Source of the DNA: Mesotaenium endlicherianum
Taxonomy: Eukaryota > Streptophyta > Zygnematophyceae > Zygnematales > Mesotaeniaceae
Length of the DNA stretch: 64,000 nt
Direction: 5' to 3'
Assembly: GCA_009602735.1 (NCBI GenBank)
Contig: WELA01004268.1
Span: 449,093 to 513,092 of the forward strand
Shown here: positions 55,338 through 64,000 of the stretch, piece after piece
Layout: each line of letters starts with the position of its first letter
Position numbering within the stretch: the stretch's first letter is position 1
Translations under genes and position numbers: made by a program
The notes under the pieces: model-generated
Databases searched by the model: none
Seen by the model: only the letters and a program-made list of their open reading frames with translations
Told to the model about the DNA's origin: nothing

Positions 55338-55577
55338 TAGTGGGTGATAGTGCTGCTGTAGTGAGTTGAGTTATTATATATTAGTTTGCATATATTTCAA
55401 TGTTTTCAAATATATTTGGAGTAGTATTGTGTGGATTCAAGTGTGAATAGGTACTCTAGTGACTTGGTTCATGTCCTTTGAACCTTCTAAGGCATTTTCG
55501 AAGTTAGAGGAAAGACCTAGAAGAACTCCACGTGGGAAAAGTCAAATGTGCCATTTTTAGGTCAAAAGGACATGTGT

Positions 55578-55618
55578 ATTAATTGTTAATCGCCTATTTG
55601 GTAAGACGATTCATTTCA
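55578..55618 (+). repeat. 41-bp fragment of a B-type LTR 3' end
   Basis: Matches the last 41 bp of the B1 LTR, ending GATTCATTTCA, in plus orientation. It faces the start of the B2 LTR at 55690, so the two form an inverted pair separated by 71 bp. It is a remnant of a third B-type copy. Confidence 0.85.
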
Positions 55619-55689
55619 CTGTGCGCACGTATCCAACAGAATGCTGGAGGCTGCCCAGTTGCTGAATAATAGAGCACCATCCCTATTCT

Positions 55690-56407
55690 TGAAATGAATC
55701 GACTTACCAAATAGGCGATTACCAATTAATAAAGATTTTATATCAGCAAGTAATCTTTATGGTATTTCCGTTAACTTGTTAAACGGCAAAGGACAATACA
55801 CTAGCAGGGAATAATACTCGTAAGTCAAATGCGAGTAAACTAGCATAAATGATGCAAATCAGTAAACTCATACATAAGCAAGGTTAGAAGACAGTGCGTA
55901 TCAATGGCTTCTCGCCTTGGATTCAGATCTCTCTCAGTAAGCTGTACAAGAGAGTTGGCCTCGTTTCCGAATGCCGAACTCGAGAGCAATGCCTAGCATA
56001 TGTACATGGAATGAGTTTACTGTTCAACGGTCAGTGCGATGGCACCGCCTACCCGGGAGTTAACCACGTTGGTAGGACCTCGGTTAACCAAATCCACCGC
56101 CATCTCCCATCATCCCGAATAGCCATCCATCATAGGGATGTCATCTGGCCATTCATCTAGCATATCGTACTTAGGTGTAAGTCAAGGCAATTCGCTGCTA
56201 CCGAATACGGAAGTCAGCTGGCTGTCAAAGAATGGGTCAGCAAGCTGACTTATATGGACTTCAGCCTGCTGCTTCCTACTGAGTCATTAAACTGATAATT
56301 ATGTAAAGTCCAGCAGACTGAATACTAAATAAATTTCAGCAGGCTGAACTGAATTAACTATTATATTTAAATGAATATTATATCTATTAATATACTGATT
56401 CATTACA
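55690..56407 (-). repeat. 3' LTR of chromovirus B2 (718 bp)
   Basis: Plus-strand ends are TGAAATGAATC and GATTCATTACA. The first 239 bp match the LTR at 63762-64000. Near its element-3' end it contains a small palindrome, CCGTTAAC...GTTAAACGG. Confidence 0.95.
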
Positions 56408-56420
56408 ATCCCTCCAATTT
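56408..56420 (-). other. Polypurine tract of B2
   Basis: Minus-strand AAATTGGAGGGAT directly before the LTR start TGTAATG. Confidence 0.7.
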
Positions 56421-56519
56421 AACTTGTTGTCGCCTCGACAACATTAAACTGCAAAAGCTTTAATAAAGAAACTGACCCTGACCAGCCTCCCTTACTGGCT
56501 ATCTTTTCAGCCTGTCACC

Positions 56520-58196
56520 TTAAGGAGTGGTTCCTGGGGCTTCAGGATCAGGGGACGGAGATCTGGACCTAGATCTGGACAGCCCTCTAGCTCTGTCAGC
56601 TGGCCTTCTAAAGAACCCGGTTTGCTCTAAAGTTGGACCTCGAGGAGAACGAAGGATGGTAGCCTGCTCTTCAACCACTTGGGTGTTGATGCCCACATAG
56701 ACAGGCATTCCAGTAGGATGCTGAAATACATTGGCTAGAGGTACATGCCCCTGAGCGGAGGGGGAGGGTGGCATACCTTTGGCCCACCCGCGTGTCCCTC
56801 TTCTGGCACCCCTGTCCTCTGGGGATTTCTGTCTGTGTCTGCTGCCCAATACAGTCAGATCAGCTTCTTCCCCGGCTTGGGCAGGTGGGCTGTGGGAGCG
56901 AGCGCGGGGTCCAGTAGTCACCATAACGGGGATTACATTCCACACACTTGATCGTGGTTCTTTAAGAAGCGCCCCTACCTGTCCCTGGGTATCCTGAGTA
57001 CCTGCTGCTGATGCTTCTCCTCTGCCCTGTTCTTCTTCCTCAACCTCCTCATCCTCCTCCTCGGAGAGAGTAGGGGTCTCGTCCACTAAGTCGTCCTGCT
57101 CCCTAGTAGACATGGAGTAGTCTACCGACCTCCCTTTCTTAGGGCGCGCTGGAGGTTGCTTGGCCTTCAGCCTACTGATATCTATCCGGCCTGCATTCTT
57201 TGCCCATTTGACAAAGGCATGCTTTCCCTTAGAGAAGTACTCTCTTCCCCTCCTCCTATGTTCCTTGGTCTCTGCATTCATATTGCTCAGGCATCCATTC
57301 AGCCTGGGGTCCCAAGGGGCAATGTGAGGTGGTAGGATGAGATAGCCGTCTAGGCCATAGTGGAAGTCATCCGGTTGGGCTCGGTCACACTCCTGCTTCT
57401 TATTTGTGACGGTCATCCACCTCCAGTCTGTTGGCTGCTGGTAGTACTGGGGTCCGTGCTCAGCCTTCCTCAGTTTACACGGGAACCAGTGGGGAGAGAA
57501 CATCTGCTGTCCTGCTTCCCTGGCCAAGTACTCCCAGCTCCTTCTCTCAACTTCATTGTAAGCTGGCAGGAGTGTGAGGTAGAATACCGTATCCTTAAAG
57601 CTATCGGGCCGCATGCTCACCATCCGGATGAGTCTCTGATCTCCCACTATTCCCGGTATGGGGACCGGCTTGTCCTCTGAATCATCTGCGAGATACCGGG
57701 CCTGCTCTGCTGTATAGCCCACCATCTTAGCATAATCTTCGTAAAGGACCACGCCGGTGTGTGTCTCGATGTACCTGTCCAGTGCTGTAGCTCCTTCCTT
57801 CTGTAGCAGTGTTGTCTGTTCCAGCCTGTTGATCTCCTGGGCTGCCAGCAATGCTTCCTTCAGGTTATCGAAGTTTTGGCCACCCACCACAGTATACCTG
57901 TAAGTGGCCAAGCTCTTCTGTCTGTCCGCTTCAATCTTTTTTCTTTTCTCCTCTTCTGCCGCTGCCGCTTCTTCTTGCTGTTTCTTCTGTCTCTCCTCCT
58001 CAGCCTTCCTGAGGTTTTCCGCTTCCTGATCCTTCTTCCTCTGTGCCTCTTCTGCCGCCTCTTGTTGTTTGCGGACCCTTTCTTGTTCTCTCCTGGTGAG
58101 GGACGTCGCCGCCAGCTCCTTCTGGTATTGCTCCATTGTCCTCCTGGCTTCTTCTGCCTTGCGCTTTCTGTCCTCCTTTTGTGTGGTGGGCGCCAT
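56520..58196 (-). CDS. B2 ORF3: uncharacterised coiled-coil protein, ~558 aa
   Basis: Located between pol (ends 58464) and the 3' LTR. Residues about 5-110 form a Glu/Lys/Arg/Ala-rich coiled coil. The central region has YRYTVVGGQNFDNL, YIETHTGVVLYEDYAKMVGY, IPGIVGDQRLIRM, YNEVERRSWEYLARE, HWFPC, TDWRWMT, LPPHIAPWDPRLNG and SKGKHAFVKWAKN, in the same order as B1 ORF3. Then follow PKKGRSVDYS, an acidic run, GHVPLANVFQHPTGMPVYV and a C-terminal SR-like RSRSRSPSP. There is no signal peptide or membrane span. The ATG at 58196 follows CAGG, a possible splice acceptor, so a spliced message could express it. It matches no family I know. Candidate roles are a structural, chromatin or RNA-associated accessory protein of the element; none is shown by the sequence. 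Confidence 0.8.
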   Translation of the reverse strand: MAPTTQKEDRKRKAEEARRTMEQYQKELAATSLTRREQERVRKQQEAAEEAQRKKDQEAENLRKAEEERQKKQQEEAAAAEEEKRKKIEADRQKSLATYRYTVVGGQNFDNLKEALLAAQEINRLEQTTLLQKEGATALDRYIETHTGVVLYEDYAKMVGYTAEQARYLADDSEDKPVPIPGIVGDQRLIRMVSMRPDSFKDTVFYLTLLPAYNEVERRSWEYLAREAGQQMFSPHWFPCKLRKAEHGPQYYQQPTDWRWMTVTNKKQECDRAQPDDFHYGLDGYLILPPHIAPWDPRLNGCLSNMNAETKEHRRRGREYFSKGKHAFVKWAKNAGRIDISRLKAKQPPARPKKGRSVDYSMSTREQDDLVDETPTLSEEEDEEVEEEEQGRGEASAAGTQDTQGQVGALLKEPRSSVWNVIPVMVTTGPRARSHSPPAQAGEEADLTVLGSRHRQKSPEDRGARRGTRGWAKGMPPSPSAQGHVPLANVFQHPTGMPVYVGINTQVVEEQATILRSPRGPTLEQTGFFRRPADRARGLSRSRSRSPSPDPEAPGTTP

Positions 58197-58463
58197 CCTG
58201 CACATGTAACCAGGGCACAAGTTAGTAGGATATGGACCTTTGTCATAGGGATTGCAGGAAGTATGTTAGTATTTAGTATAGTGGCTTCGCTGCTGTTTAC
58301 CTTACAGGATGATTGCTAAAAGTTGACGTAGTTGCGATGCGCTACACATAAACGTATGAGTGTGTTTTTATCGCTCTCGCTCACTAACTGTCATATATTT
58401 TCCCCTCCAACTTAAATGGAGACAGGACCGCCTGTCACCTTCCCGTGTCTACTGAAATGACAG

Positions 58464-61400
58464 TTATGGAGGGACTCCAGCGGCTCGAAGGTGGAACCGT
58501 GTCAACGCCCCTTTGGCATTGGTTAAGTGGTCCTTAAACTCCCAAGTGTCCCCAGAGGCATCGTAACCCTTCCATCGAATGAGGTATTTCATGACATATT
58601 TAGACGATCGACGGACCGAGCGAGCGTCTAAAATCTCATCGACCTCATATTCCTCAGGGTCGCCGTCCCGGACAGCGGGGACCGGTCCCGGTTGGACAGG
58701 GAACCGACCTGTGAACAGTGTATCACCTTTGATGTACGGTTCCAGGAAGGAGACATTAAAGACCGGGTGCCCCTTGTATTCAGCTGACATGTTCAGTTTG
58801 TAAGCATTCTGACCGACACGACGGACCACCGAATATGGACCGACCCAGACAGGGCCAAGCTTTTTCTTGACCACACCAGGGAGGTACAGGTGCTGAGAAT
58901 GCAGTTTGACTAAATCCCCCTTGGAAAATGTCAGTTCCCGACGGTGTTGATTAGCGTATTTTTGTTGGTTTTCTTGGGCCGTGTGCAAGTTTCGTTGGAC
59001 TTCTGACAGGGTGTCAGCAAACTCCTGAGTTAACTGGAGGGAGACCGGGTTGTCAATCCCTTCAGGGTGAGTTAAAGATTCCCCTAGCACATCTAGAGGA
59101 GACTTAGGGACTCTACCCAGGCTGAGTTCAAAAGGAGTTTTGCCCGTTGACGCGTGCACCGCACTGTTGACCGCAAACTGAATTTGAGGCAACAGGTCAT
59201 CCCAATTATCTTGTTTTTGGTTAATATATGCTCTCAGCACCTCCTGCAGAACTCGGTTAGTTCTTTCAGTCTGCCCATCAGTCTGAGGGTGGTTTGCTGT
59301 GCTGAGCAGCTGTTTGACTCCCATTAACCCCATTAAAGCTCTCCAGAACTTAGAGGTGAATTTTGAGTCTCTGTCTGAGATGATATTAGAAGGGAGCCCA
59401 TGTTGGCATACTACATGGTTGTAAAACTGTCTCGCTGTTTCGAGTGCAGTCACTTTGACAGTTGTGGGGATAAAAATGACCATTTTTGTCAGTTTATCCA
59501 CGACTACCAGTATTGAATCATGCCCGTTGGCAGTTCTTGGTAGTGAGACCACCCAGTCCATGGATATAGTTTCCCAGCGTCCCGCTGGGATGGGTAGCGG
59601 TTGCAAGAGACCTCCGGGTGGTGTGTGCCGAGACTTATTTCTCTGACACTGGTCACAGGACTTGACATATTTCAAGACCTCCCGGGGTAACCCCTCCCAA
59701 TGATAATGTTTTGCCAGTTTGCCAACAGTTTTGGCCTGCCCCAAATGTCCACCCAGGAGACTGTCATGAGCTTGACTCAGTAAGAGAGACCTTATTTCCA
59801 AATTATTAGGAATGACCAGCTTCAGCCTGCCTGAAGTGGTTTCAGTCACCCAGACCCCTCCCTTGAGCTTATACCCGAGTGCAGTAGCACGACACACACC
59901 AGTAGTGGGGCTGGGCTCAAATGTTGGGTCAGAAAGGTAGGCTTTCCTAAGTTGTTCAAGGAAGGACTTTTTCACCTTTAGTGAAGTGAGTGCACACAGG
60001 ACTTTATCTACAGCATGCTGACTAAAGTTCCTTTCTTGCAAGTCAGGTCTTCTAGAGAGTGCATCAGCAGGATTCAACTTCCCTGGTTTGTAGTCGATCT
60101 GGACTTGGAACTGCTCCAGCATCTGGCTCCAGCGGTTCTCCCTCCTCGACAGCTTGGACTTCTTCTGAAAGTGGGTCAGAGCTAGATGATCTGTAATCAC
60201 CTTAAAAGCTTTACCATGTAAGTATGCTCTCCACTGTTTGAGTACATGAATGATAGCTAGCAGCTCTTTATCATGCACTAAGTAATTAATCTCCGTCGGA
60301 TTAAATTTCATAGACTCATACAACACAGGATGCCACTCCTGCCGTACCTTACCATCCTTTGTGGTTTTGTCAGCAGGCTGCAACAAAATAGCACCCATGG
60401 CAAAATCAGAGGCATCAGTAACCACCTGCACCGGTTTGCTGGGGTCATACACGGCTAGCACTGGGGCAGAACAAAGGGCATCTTTAAGGGTCTGGAAGGC
60501 AGCCTGCTGCTCTTCCCCCCACACATACCCGATGTCTTTCTTAGTAAGGTCAGTCAGTTTACTGGCCTTTGTGGAATAATTCTCAATAAATCTCCTATAG
60601 TAGTTAGCCAACCCGAGGAAGGATCTAACTTCAGAGACAGACTGTGGTACTGGCCAGTCCCTTATGGTCTGGACTTTCTTAGGATCCACACTGATGCCCT
60701 CTTTACTGACAACGTGGCCTAAGAATTCAATACTTTCCTTAAAGAAATCACACTTGCTCATTTTAGCATACAAGTGATTTTTCCGCAGAGTGTCCAGCAC
60801 TTTCTTTAAGTGTTCAGTGTGCTGAGCTTCATCTTTAGAGAAAATTAAAATATCATCCAGGAAAACTTGCACAAACTTATCCAAATAAGGTCTGAAAATG
60901 TCATTCATAGCACCCATAAAGGTAGCAGGAGCATTAGTCAGTCCAAATGGCATCACGTTGAACTCATAGTGTCCATAACGTGTGCGGAAAGCAGTCTTGT
61001 GTTCATCCCCCTCAGCAATTCTGATTTGATGATAACCACTCTTGAGATCTATCTTACTGAACACCTTAGCGCCAGACAGGGTATCAAGCAAGTCCTCGAT
61101 TCTGGGTAAAGCATACTTGTTCTTTACTGTAATTCTGTTCAGGGCTCTGTAATCCACACACATCCGCATACTGCCATCCTTTTTCTTAACAAATAGGATA
61201 GGTGCGCCGTACGGTGATTTACTGGGAGAAATGTAACCATTTTCCTCCAGCTCTGCAATCTGTGTTTTCAACTCCTCGCTCTCCAAATAAGACAAGCCAT
61301 AAGTGCGTTGCCAGGGTGGCTGGCTACCAGGTAATAGATCAATCCTATGATCTACTTCCCTTTTAGGGGGTAGTCCTGGAGGCATGTTAAACACATCAGT

Positions 61401-62266
61401 GTACTGAGCAACAATTTTTGCAGCAGTAGGGTGTTCCGGAGGGTGTACCTTTTTCTCAACCACTTCTTCAGGTTGAGGAGGTACCTCTCTTAGCAGCAGA
61501 CAGAACATTCTGTCTTCCTTCTGGTTCCAGCTTTTGACGAACTCCATTGCATTCAGCAACTTGCATCCTTCTGGAAGCCTCTTCTTTTCCTTCATTTGCC
61601 ATCCACACAGGACAAGAGGAAGAGCACTGGTGGGTGCCAAGTCAGTCTGCCCATCACTGGCTCCTCTCACTTTAACTGTACCTCTGCTCCAACACACTTC
61701 AGCTTGATGTCTATTAAGCCAGGACCTGCCTAGCACGAGATCATAAAAGCCAGTGTTGAGTACCTCAAATGTAAGCGTTTCAGTTAGAACTGCAATGCCA
61801 GAACCTAACTGGACCTCAATAGGCTTGGTTATAACTCCTCCCGGGATACTTGAGGCATCTCCAAGGAATATTTTTCTATTCCCTTGGGTGACAGTAGGCA
61901 GCCTTAGCCGCTTAACTAAGTCCTTGTGAATAAAAGTATGTGACGCCCCTCCGTCAACAAATGCCCTCACCTTCCTACCTGCAATCATGCAATGCAGTAG
62001 GATAGGGGGGACTGTCTTTTCCTGACTTTCGCATTGTTCTCCTGACGTAGCAAAGAAATGTTGGACATCAGGTGGACCAAGAGCATCCGGAGTGTGCACT
62101 CTCTGGACGTCTATATTGCTGATAGTCTCCTTTATCTGGTTGTCAGGCATGCATAGTGAATCCAGTTCAGCAAGACCCATAATACCTGGTACGAGGGCAG
62201 CTAGTGACGACTCACTATCTCTAGCATCCTCACAGTCAGTAGACTGGATTACTGACTGTTGCTGTC
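58464..62266 (-). CDS. pol: B2 pol polyprotein: protease, RT, RNase H, integrase, chromodomain
   Basis: Open -1 frame downstream of gag; the first in-frame ATG is at 62180 but entry is probably by frameshift at 62267-62273. Numbering from that ATG: protease motif [11 protein letters not shown] (D76; the usual DSG/DTG is DGG here), RT with [12 protein letters not shown] and FLDD at 440-443, RNase H TDAS at 588-591, integrase zinc ligands H805, H812, C842 and C845, catalytic D875, D936 and E972 (D,D-35-E spacing), GPY module ([11 protein letters not shown]), then a chromodomain with [13 protein letters not shown] and [20 protein letters not shown]. This is the chromovirus branch of Ty3/gypsy. 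All catalytic residues of RT and integrase are in place, so it may be active. Confidence 0.96.
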
Positions 62267-63727
62267 TTTTAAAGGCTGGTCTTTTCTCTCGACCTTAGGC
62301 AGGTGCTTGACCGGACACTGTTCTCTGTAGTGGCCTTTCTGCTGACAATGGTAGCAAGTAGATTTTGCTGAGGCTGGTCTCGGCTTAGTCCTACCACCAC
62401 CCCTTCCATAGCCACCTCGAGAGGGACCACCTCTACCTCTAGACTGAATAGCATTGTACTCATACTCATATTCATCACCCTGATTATCCTCAGCCTGGTC
62501 TCCTTCAACTGCATTGTAGGAACCGTGGGGCTTTTTGACAATCTTAGACACCAAAGCGTTACTCTGGCGCTTGTGATTGAACTGCTGCTGATCCCAGGCG
62601 TCAGCATCCTGGATCAAGTCAGCCAGTTTCTCATACTTTTTCTCAGCAAAATGACCAGAGACCTCGGATTTCAAGCCATACCTGAAGTATGCTATCCTAT
62701 ACCGTTCTGGCAAATCAGGCTGCTTCATCATGTTCTCTTGGAACTTTTGAGCAAACTCAGCAACTGAAGTGGTCTGCTTCAGTGTCAGGGAGATCATCGC
62801 ATAGATAGCTTTCTCCTGCTGGTTGATGACATCAAACTTCTCATGCAACTTCTCGACAAACTCTACCCACGTAGGGTCACCGAGTTGCCGAGCCTTACGC
62901 TCTTCCTTCCAGTAAAGCCACCAGTCTGCGGCACTGCCTTTCAGTAGCGCACCGGTGTGCCTGACCTTCTCGTAATCTTGCAGTTCTGGGTAGTTCTCCA
63001 GCCACTGCTCAACATCCGCGAGAAACTTGATCAGGTAATATTTTCTGTTTCCCTCAGGATCATAGTCCTGGGGAGGTTTCGGCTTGGGCTTACTAGGCCC
63101 TCGGCCACCACCACTAGTGGTGTGAGACCCCAGTTGGTCTCTGTCCCGGAGTAGGGACATTATGATTCTTTTCTCCTCCTGCTGGGACTGATACATGGTC
63201 GCCATTTGTAACTGCATCTGAACGAACAATGCTCCCAAGTCTACATTTTGGGGTGGTAGATTAGCAAATGCAGCAGCAGCATTGGCATCTACTCGCTGAG
63301 TAGTGTCCTCAACAATCCCTCTTGCTCCTGCAGCAGCATTTCCTGCCGCATTCAGCCGGTCACGTATTTGACCTAGGGGTACATTGAGTTGTACAGCAGG
63401 AGGTGGGTTCAGAACATTGGCCCTTGATGCCATAAGTTCTTCAACAGTGCGCTCGTCAGCTGGCTGTCCTTCCCTCCTGTGTGTATCTTCAGCGGCCTTA
63501 GTTACTTGTTCAGCTTCTAGTCTGGCTATCTCCTCCTCAGCTTGCTGAGCTGCGACTGAGGCAATAGCAGCTGCCTCATCTGCAGCCTCTCTAGCTGCAG
63601 TATCCGCTACTGCTTCCGAATAGGTACGGTTTCCCGCTACATGGCTTTCCGCCTGGTTTTCGACATTCTCGTTATCCTGGTTCTCCATGTCTCGGGAGTT
63701 GCTAGTTTGAGACCTTGTCCTTACCAT
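62249..63727 (-). CDS. gag: B2 gag, 492 aa, with CCHC zinc knuckle
   Basis: The ATG at 63727 starts [17 protein letters not shown], followed by an Ala/Glu-rich coiled coil (residues about 40-90). The retrotransposon capsid region includes [56 protein letters not shown] and [20 protein letters not shown]. An RGG-like basic stretch precedes a single zinc knuckle, [14 protein letters not shown] (about residues 458-471). It stops with TAA at 62249-62251. Gag forms the cytoplasmic particle that packages element RNA; the knuckle binds RNA. Confidence 0.95.
   Translation of the reverse strand: MVRTRSQTSNSRDMENQDNENVENQAESHVAGNRTYSEAVADTAAREAADEAAAIASVAAQQAEEEIARLEAEQVTKAAEDTHRREGQPADERTVEELMASRANVLNPPPAVQLNVPLGQIRDRLNAAGNAAAGARGIVEDTTQRVDANAAAAFANLPPQNVDLGALFVQMQLQMATMYQSQQEEKRIIMSLLRDRDQLGSHTTSGGGRGPSKPKPKPPQDYDPEGNRKYYLIKFLADVEQWLENYPELQDYEKVRHTGALLKGSAADWWLYWKEERKARQLGDPTWVEFVEKLHEKFDVINQQEKAIYAMISLTLKQTTSVAEFAQKFQENMMKQPDLPERYRIAYFRYGLKSEVSGHFAEKKYEKLADLIQDADAWDQQQFNHKRQSNALVSKIVKKPHGSYNAVEGDQAEDNQGDEYEYEYNAIQSRGRGGPSRGGYGRGGGRTKPRPASAKSTCYHCQQKGHYREQCPVKHLPKVERKDQPLKDSNSQ
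62267..62273 (-). promoter_or_regulatory. Putative -1 frameshift heptamer T TTA AAA (B2)
   Basis: Minus-strand T TTA AAA with TTA and AAA in the gag frame, six codons before the gag stop. Pol is open in the -1 frame across this point. The heptamer fits the X XXY YYZ rule and is conserved in B1. Confidence 0.65.
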
Positions 63728-63748
63728 ACAAAGAAGACTGTGATAACT

Positions 63749-63760
63749 GCTCCGATACCA
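63749..63760 (-). other. Primer-binding site, initiator-Met tRNA type
   Basis: Minus-strand TGGTATCGGAGC begins one base after the 5' LTR end. It matches the plant/algal consensus complementary to the tRNA-iMet 3' end, with one difference from TGGTATCAGAGC. Confidence 0.85.
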
Positions 63761-63761
63761 C

Positions 63762-64000
63762 TGAAATGAATCGACTTACCAAATAGGCGATTAACAATTA
63801 ATAAAGATCTTTATATCAGCAAGTAATCTTTATGGTATTTCCGTTAACTAGTTAAACGGCAAAGGACAATACACTAGCAGGGAATAATACTCGTAAGTCA
63901 AATGCGAGTAAACTAGCATCAATGATGCAAATCAGTAAACTCATACATAAGCAAGGTTAGAAGACAGTGCGTATCAATGGCTTCTCGCCTTGGATTCAGA
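63762..64000 (-). repeat. 5' LTR of chromovirus B2, partial (cut by window end)
   Basis: The first 239 bp match 55690-55927 with three substitutions and one single-base indel. The rest lies beyond the window. Confidence 0.95.

Larger units (their letters stand above)
48985..55577 (-). mobile_element. Decayed Ty3/gypsy element A' with integrase-linked PHD finger
   Basis: Minus-strand remnants in element order from the right: several ORFs of unknown type (52524-55337), reverse transcriptase (51688-52464), RNase H and integrase zinc region (50676-about 51500), integrase core (49980-50441), and an integrase tail with PHD finger (49483-49812). The left end abuts the B1 LTR and begins with a 79-bp block shared, inverted, with 39251-39329. 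RT-RNase H-integrase order shows Ty3/gypsy affinity. Exact ends, LTRs and primer site could not be defined. Multiple stops and frameshifts make it inactive. Confidence 0.8.
55690..64000 (-). mobile_element. Chromovirus B2: near-intact Ty3/gypsy element (right LTR cut by window end)
   Basis: Read on the minus strand: 5' LTR (from 63762 to beyond 64000), primer-binding site, gag, pol in the -1 frame (protease, RT, RNase H, integrase, chromodomain), ORF3, polypurine tract, 3' LTR (55690-56407). Gag, pol and ORF3 are all open. The visible 239 bp of the two LTRs differ at four positions, which indicates a recent insertion. The target-site duplication cannot be tested because the right end lies outside the window. 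Confidence 0.95.

Overview
The window is nuclear DNA of a photosynthetic-lineage eukaryote, most likely a green or streptophyte alga. Genes are split by many short introns (mostly 100-1000 bp). Coding exons are GC-rich and splice donors are often GTG rather than GTA. The gene set is eukaryotic: a U5 snRNP GTPase, a U3 snoRNP WD protein, a Golgi SNARE, a VHS-GAT protein and cystinosin. One transporter is of the plant nodulin-like MFS type, and the retroelements are chromodomain- and PHD-finger-bearing Ty3/gypsy types as found in plants and algae. I cannot name the species from sequence alone.

Positions 1-39.2 kb are a compact block of host genes. In order: an aminotransferase cut by the window start (minus, to 2026); a metallo-beta-lactamase-fold hydrolase (plus, 3065-7227); the UTP7/WDR46 ribosome-biogenesis protein (minus, 8159-13645); a GOS1/GOSR1 Golgi Qb-SNARE (plus, 15161-17853); a TOM1-like VHS-GAT ubiquitin-sorting protein (minus, 18364-21418); SNU114/EFTUD2 (minus, 22545-28555); cystinosin (plus, 29330-33335); a nodulin-like MFS transporter (minus, 34159-38902); and a tRNA gene with an enlarged anticodon loop (39090-39170). 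These genes do not form an operon or a single pathway. They are ordinary housekeeping genes, several sharing divergent intergenic promoter regions (2027-3064, 13646-15160, 28556-29329). I rebuilt exon structures by matching reading frames, splice dinucleotides and phase. Most genes come out with phase-consistent, full-length products.

Positions 39.2-64 kb are a retrotransposon cluster. (1) A decayed gag of one LTR element, called A (40.5-42.0 kb). (2) A 5'-truncated, broken chromovirus, B1 (plus, 42.0-48.98 kb), with a piggyBac-like transposon remnant in its pol gene, a 718-bp 3' LTR, and a still-open third ORF. (3) A decayed Ty3/gypsy element, A' (minus, 48.98-55.6 kb), whose integrase ends in a PHD finger. 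(4) A nearly intact young chromovirus, B2 (minus, 55.69 kb to beyond the window end), with LTRs, a tRNA-iMet-type primer site, gag, pol behind a probable -1 frameshift site, a chromodomain, and a third ORF.

The most unusual item is that third ORF of the B elements, lying between pol and the 3' LTR. It is about 500-560 codons, begins with a coiled coil, has no signal peptide or membrane segment and matches no envelope or other protein I recognise. It is conserved in motif order between B1 and B2 but much more divergent than gag, integrase or LTR, and it stays open in the otherwise dead B1 copy.
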